Source: Hoeflea_A sp039025395 (lineage in GTDB: Bacteria; Pseudomonadota; Alphaproteobacteria; Rhizobiales; Rhizobiaceae). Taken from it: 64,000 bases of DNA. The notes beneath the pieces were generated by a model. That model searched no databases and was not told the DNA's origin. It was given only the letters and a program-made list of their open reading frames with translations. A program made the translations under genes and the position numbers. The stretch is taken from contig JBCCOK010000024.1 in NCBI GenBank assembly GCA_039025395.1, positions 1 through 64,000 on the forward strand, given 5' to 3'. Positions 63,706 to 64,000 of the stretch are shown here, in pieces (position 1 is the first letter of the stretch; every line of letters begins with the position of its first letter).

Positions 63706-64000
63706 CTACTGCGCGGCCGTTTGGGTGTCTTCGAGTTCCCGTTTTTCGCCTTGTTCTTTCGCCAGAGCCTCGGTCTTTGCCCTATATTCCGGTGCTACAA
63801 GGCCCGCAGAGATAACCATTTTCGCGGCCTCCTCCACGGTCATGTCGAGGACGATGATTTCCTCGCGTGGCACAAACAACAGAAAACCGGATGTCGGGTT
63901 CGGTGTTGTGGGCAGAAACACCGACATGGTCTGATTGCCGTTTTCGGCAAGCCGCGCATCGACCTCGCCCTTGGTATCGGTTGCCAGAAAAACAATCGAC
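63706..64000 (-). CDS. DUF502-family membrane protein, C-terminal part (cut by window end)
   Basis: The last about 97 residues of a longer minus-strand gene. SVFLPTTPNPTSGFLLFVPR is the DUF502 signature, followed by a short helix and a charged tail. The beginning with its membrane helices lies beyond 64000. DUF502 proteins are small bacterial/plant membrane proteins of unclear function. Confidence 0.9.
   Translation of the reverse strand, partial: SIVFLATDTKGEVDARLAENGNQTMSVFLPTTPNPTSGFLLFVPREEIIVLDMTVEEAAKMVISAGLVAPEYRAKTEALAKEQGEKRELEDTQTAAQ

Noticed and set aside
1..64000. tRNA, rRNA and CRISPR arrays
   Set aside because: No cloverleaf ending, rRNA signature or regularly spaced repeat was seen by reading; a covariance-model scan was not possible.

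Overview
The window looks like chromosome from an alphaproteobacterium of the order Hyphomicrobiales (Rhizobiales). The evidence is the gene order mfd-sdhE-recG, an invasion-locus-B family protein, an HspQ/YccV protein, a DUF502 protein, moderately high GC, and many ABC, TTT, AEC and DMT-type uptake or efflux systems. I cannot name the genus from sequence alone. No rRNA, tRNA, CRISPR array or intact insertion sequence was seen.

Layout. 0-6.8 kb: an inverted repeat at the left edge, an AraC regulator divergent from an alpha/beta hydrolase, a 36-residue membrane peptide gene, a HipA-like kinase with a palindrome over its start codon, a FUSC-like membrane protein, a glyoxalase-fold protein and an SLC13 transporter. 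6.9-15 kb is an accessory block. Two operons of mostly unknown genes diverge from an operator-like inverted repeat between an XRE regulator and a 78-residue protein. One arm has an S24-fold protein whose catalytic residues appear lost and a Tat-exported protein. The other arm has small membrane or secreted proteins joined by ATGA overlaps. Then come a DUF5681 protein, a cluster of four direct repeats, a serine-dehydrogenase-proteinase family gene with two small companions, and a convergent KAP-type P-loop NTPase.

15.5-22.1 kb (minus strand): a cobalamin riboswitch heads a seven-gene operon made of DUF1636, a NikA/DppA-type binding protein, two ATPases, two permeases and an EamA exporter. The riboswitch makes cobalt, a corrinoid or a cobalt chelate the best guess for the substrate. 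22.9-26.0 kb: a tricarboxylate-type (TctA/B/C) system. 26.4-33.2 kb: a siderophore-interacting reductase with an extra N-terminal domain, then dabA-dabB (a bicarbonate/CO2 accumulation complex) divergent from a LysR gene. 33.2-42.8 kb: FecR-domain protein, AEC transporter, DoxX, an iron ABC binding protein and permease split by a terminator, an S41 protease, a QueG-like corrinoid/Fe-S protein and a CAP protein. 43-47.7 kb: a BMP-type nucleoside ABC importer.

48-64 kb: a UbiH-like hydroxylase, AEC transporter, hspQ, then an HPr-kinase-like ATPase coupled to a small Tat-type peptide carrying two CX3C motifs. These are followed by an IalB protein, a YejA-like binding protein and a FrnE-like DsbA protein. 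The conserved housekeeping block is mfd, sdhE, recG, a DUF1801 protein, a glycosyltransferase-like gene and a DUF502 gene cut by the window end.

The most unusual items are the HprK-like/CX3C-peptide pair, the B12-riboswitch transporter operon, and the divergent XRE/dead-S24 module with its chain of overlapping tiny genes. All functions are read from sequence and family knowledge recalled from memory; no database search was run.
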